DNA from: Alphaproteobacteria bacterium
GTDB lineage: Bacteria > Pseudomonadota > Alphaproteobacteria > Puniceispirillales > Puniceispirillaceae
Direction: 5' to 3'
Assembly: GCA_009936885.1 (NCBI GenBank)
Contig: JAACDT010000123.1
Location: forward strand, 1 to 8,433
DNA length: 8,433 nt
A model generated the notes under the pieces. That model ran no database searches and was not told the origin of the DNA. It saw only the letters and a program-made list of their open reading frames with translations. The translations under genes and the position numbers were made by a program. Below are positions 6,578-8,433 of this stretch, in pieces. Every line of letters begins with the position of its first letter. The stretch's first letter is position 1.

Positions 6578-7542
6578 GAAAAATCCAGCTTTTCTGCAAG
6601 GGGTTGATGCAGTTTTTTGTCATGTTTAGGCAAGGTTTTAAATCGTGCGAATAACAAAAATAGTGCAGCACAGCTAGATTGAAATTTTGTAAAATTAGAG
6701 GTTACTGTGCGCCCATTATACCAATTAACTTGGTTTTGGCACAATTGGATACCTATTCGCCTATACACAAAAGCCGCAATTCCGATTGCAAGATGTGCTT
6801 TCCAGGGCAGTGAGACAAGGCCCTTAACCCCGCTGTTATAATACGTATCTGAGAGCTTCAATAGTGTTAAGATAGCTTGTTTAATTACAGTTGCATTTTT
6901 TGAATTTGGGTCTGTGGCAGCTTCAACTATTTGAGATGGGGAGAGATTATCTACCCAGTTTGAGGGCAGATAACGACGCCCCATGCACGCATCCTCATAA
7001 ACATCGCGGGCAATGTTAGTAAGCTGCATTGCAATTCCAAGATCAAGAGCAAACTTAAAAGCATTCTTATTTTTGCATTTGAGCACGTTACACATCATCC
7101 AGCCAACCGTTCCAGCAACATGATAGCTATATTGTATAAGCTCAGCCTCGCTTTTAAGTAGAACCTGTTTTTGATCTTGTAAAAGGCCCTCAATCAAGTC
7201 GGTAACAGCTCGCTTTGGCAAATTCAATTCATCAATGAAAGGCAGAAAATCCTCTAGGACAGGGTCTGATACACCTGTTTCTTTGCGTAGTTTTTGCTGC
7301 ATATGAGTTAGCCGAACAGGACCATCCTTAATATCGCCATCAGCCATATCATCTAATACTCGGCAAAAAGCATATAGTTTAGTAGCGTTTTTTGCCATTT
7401 CGCGACCTAGAAACTGAGAAGCCCAATAAAAGCTTTTACCGTTTTTCTGCAAGCTAATAGTTGCTTCTAATTTCTCATTGGTTTCAGGGTTTGAATTGTC
7501 AGAAAGCACGTTTGGAATAATCCCTTTTTGATAAGTTCTCAA
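6574..7542 (-). CDS. crtB: Phytoene synthase (15-cis-phytoene synthase)
   Basis: This enzyme condenses two geranylgeranyl diphosphates into phytoene, the first committed carotenoid step. Both Mg-diphosphate-binding aspartate clusters are present: DDMAD in YAFCRVLDDMADG (57-69) and RDVYED in QLTNIARDVYEDACMGRRYL (173-192). YHVAGTVGWMM (140-150) is also typical. Residue numbers count from the TTG at 7540-7542, the first start codon after the crtI stop. There is no in-frame ATG until Met49, which lies past the first conserved block, so translation must begin at TTG or at the GTG at 7507-7509, which has GGGA eleven bases upstream. Lengths of 322 or 311 residues both suit the family. The gene lies six bases after crtI, in the same reading frame, and overlaps crtY by ATGA. 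Squalene synthase relatives share the fold, but the crt neighbours favour phytoene synthase. Confidence 0.94.
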   Translation of the reverse strand: MRTYQKGIIPNVLSDNSNPETNEKLEATISLQKNGKSFYWASQFLGREMAKNATKLYAFCRVLDDMADGDIKDGPVRLTHMQQKLRKETGVSDPVLEDFLPFIDELNLPKRAVTDLIEGLLQDQKQVLLKSEAELIQYSYHVAGTVGWMMCNVLKCKNKNAFKFALDLGIAMQLTNIARDVYEDACMGRRYLPSNWVDNLSPSQIVEAATDPNSKNATVIKQAILTLLKLSDTYYNSGVKGLVSLPWKAHLAIGIAAFVYRRIGIQLCQNQVNWYNGRTVTSNFTKFQSSCAALFLLFARFKTLPKHDKKLHQPLAEKLDFS

Positions 7543-7548
7543 AAAATA

Positions 7549-8433
7549 CTATAGTGCCCGTTCCTCTGGCATATTGGTGATTAAATTTTCTACCACTTTA
7601 GCAGAAGATAGCACTCCTGGCATGCCTGCACCTGGATGTGTGCCAGCACCCGTAAAAAATAAATTATCAATATGTGGATCTTGATTATGATATCTAAACC
7701 ATGCAGACTGCGCAAATATCGGAGCAATAGAAAAGCCAGCACCGTGTTTTGCGCGATAGTCAGATTTAAATTCACGCGGGCTCATCCAAAATGCATCAGT
7801 TATTGTCTCTTTTAATTCGGGCATAATGGTTCGGTTAAGTGCGGTGATAATTCTTTCTTGTAATGCAGGGCCCTGAACATCCCAGTTTACATTTCCTTGA
7901 AGATTTGGCACAGGGCATAAAACATAAAAGCTATCACACCCGTCTGGCGCAAAAGTTGGGTCTGTTGCGGTAGGTCTATGCCAGTATAATGAAAAATCAT
8001 CTGATAATATTTTTGAATTAAATATATCGGCTAACAAAGCACGATACCGCTTGCCCATCCAGATTGTATGATGCGCTATTGAGTCATATTTTTTACGTGT
8101 TCCAAAAAACAGCACATATAATCCCATAGAATAGCGTGTTAATTTTTCTGGAATTGCTTTTTTTCTGCGTTGTGGCTGGGCAGATAACAGCTCATCATAA
8201 ACCGCTGGTGTATCTGCGTTACATATCACCCTATCTGATGAGATTATTTCTCCTGACGTAGTTCGAACACCGCTGGTGCGTCCTTTTTCTACTAGAATCT
8301 GTTCAATATCGGTATTGTAGCGAATAGAAATGCCCTGTCTTATCATCAGAGCCTCTAATTCCTTGATTAACGTACCTGTTCCCCCCATGCAAAAAAACAC
8401 GCCCCATTCGCGCTCTAAATAATGAATTAAAGC
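7549..8433 (-). CDS. crtI: Phytoene desaturase, C-terminal 294 residues (5' end off window)
   Basis: CrtI is an FAD-dependent desaturase that converts colourless phytoene to lycopene in several steps. The reading frame runs without a stop to the right edge, where ALIHYLEREWG precedes VFFCMGGTGTLIKEL. That block is a conserved internal part of CrtI, so the GTG at 8398-8400 is not a start. About 200 N-terminal residues, including the FAD-binding GxGxxG, are expected beyond the edge, since the family is near 500 residues. The C-terminal flavin-binding signature is clear: FFTGAGTHPGAGMPGVLSSA shortly before the end. The catalytic step number (lycopene versus a less or more desaturated product) is inferred from the downstream lycopene cyclase. 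The stop is TAG at 7549-7551, in frame with crtB. It is the first visible gene of the operon; crtE and a rhodopsin gene would be expected upstream. Confidence 0.94.
   Translation of the reverse strand, partial: ALIHYLEREWGVFFCMGGTGTLIKELEALMIRQGISIRYNTDIEQILVEKGRTSGVRTTSGEIISSDRVICNADTPAVYDELLSAQPQRRKKAIPEKLTRYSMGLYVLFFGTRKKYDSIAHHTIWMGKRYRALLADIFNSKILSDDFSLYWHRPTATDPTFAPDGCDSFYVLCPVPNLQGNVNWDVQGPALQERIITALNRTIMPELKETITDAFWMSPREFKSDYRAKHGAGFSIAPIFAQSAWFRYHNQDPHIDNLFFTGAGTHPGAGMPGVLSSAKVVENLITNMPEERAL

Noticed and set aside
8398..8400. GTG as the crtI start
   Set aside because: It encodes an internal Val in a conserved CrtI block, and the frame continues to the window edge with matching residues.

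Overview
The window looks like a piece of an AT-leaning chromosome from a marine proteobacterium, most likely an alphaproteobacterium. This placement is an inference from gene content: a retinal-forming carotenoid cassette of the type found beside proteorhodopsin genes, an FMN-dependent 2-hydroxy-acid dehydrogenase, and a DEAD-box helicase whose wording resembles alphaproteobacterial relatives. A SAR116-like or similar planktonic lineage is plausible, but the sequence alone does not settle it.

Layout: positions 1-1957 (+ strand) carry a DEAD-box RNA helicase that enters from beyond the left edge. It is interrupted by an in-frame TAA at 227-229 and ends in a basic, repeat-bearing tail. It converges on, and overlaps by 4 bp at the stop codons, a minus-strand FMN-dependent alpha-hydroxy-acid dehydrogenase (1954-3114). 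Positions 3115-3547 are non-coding and hold a strong Rho-independent terminator for the minus-strand operon to the right. From 3548 to the right edge is one tightly packed minus-strand operon. In transcription order it is crtI (entering from beyond the right edge), crtB, crtY, blh and a type 2 isopentenyl-diphosphate isomerase.

How the genes work together: the isomerase balances IPP and DMAPP. An off-window GGPP synthase (crtE, expected but not seen) would supply C20 diphosphate. CrtB joins two GGPP to phytoene, CrtI desaturates it to lycopene, CrtY cyclises it to beta-carotene, and Blh cleaves beta-carotene into two retinal molecules. There are no genes for further carotenoid decoration (such as crtZ or crtW) among the visible members, so retinal is the likely end product. 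A proteorhodopsin gene is the expected consumer, but it is not in the window. The operon uses two 4-bp ATGA overlaps and gaps of 6 and 10 bp, so its genes are probably co-transcribed and partly translationally coupled.

I see no wholly new system. The points most worth checking are the nonsense codon in the helicase, which can also be read as two compensating homopolymer length errors; the crtI and crtB genes lying in the same reading frame with one TAG between them and no ATG available for crtB; the 12-bp tandem repeat in the helicase tail; and the paired hairpins at the operon end.
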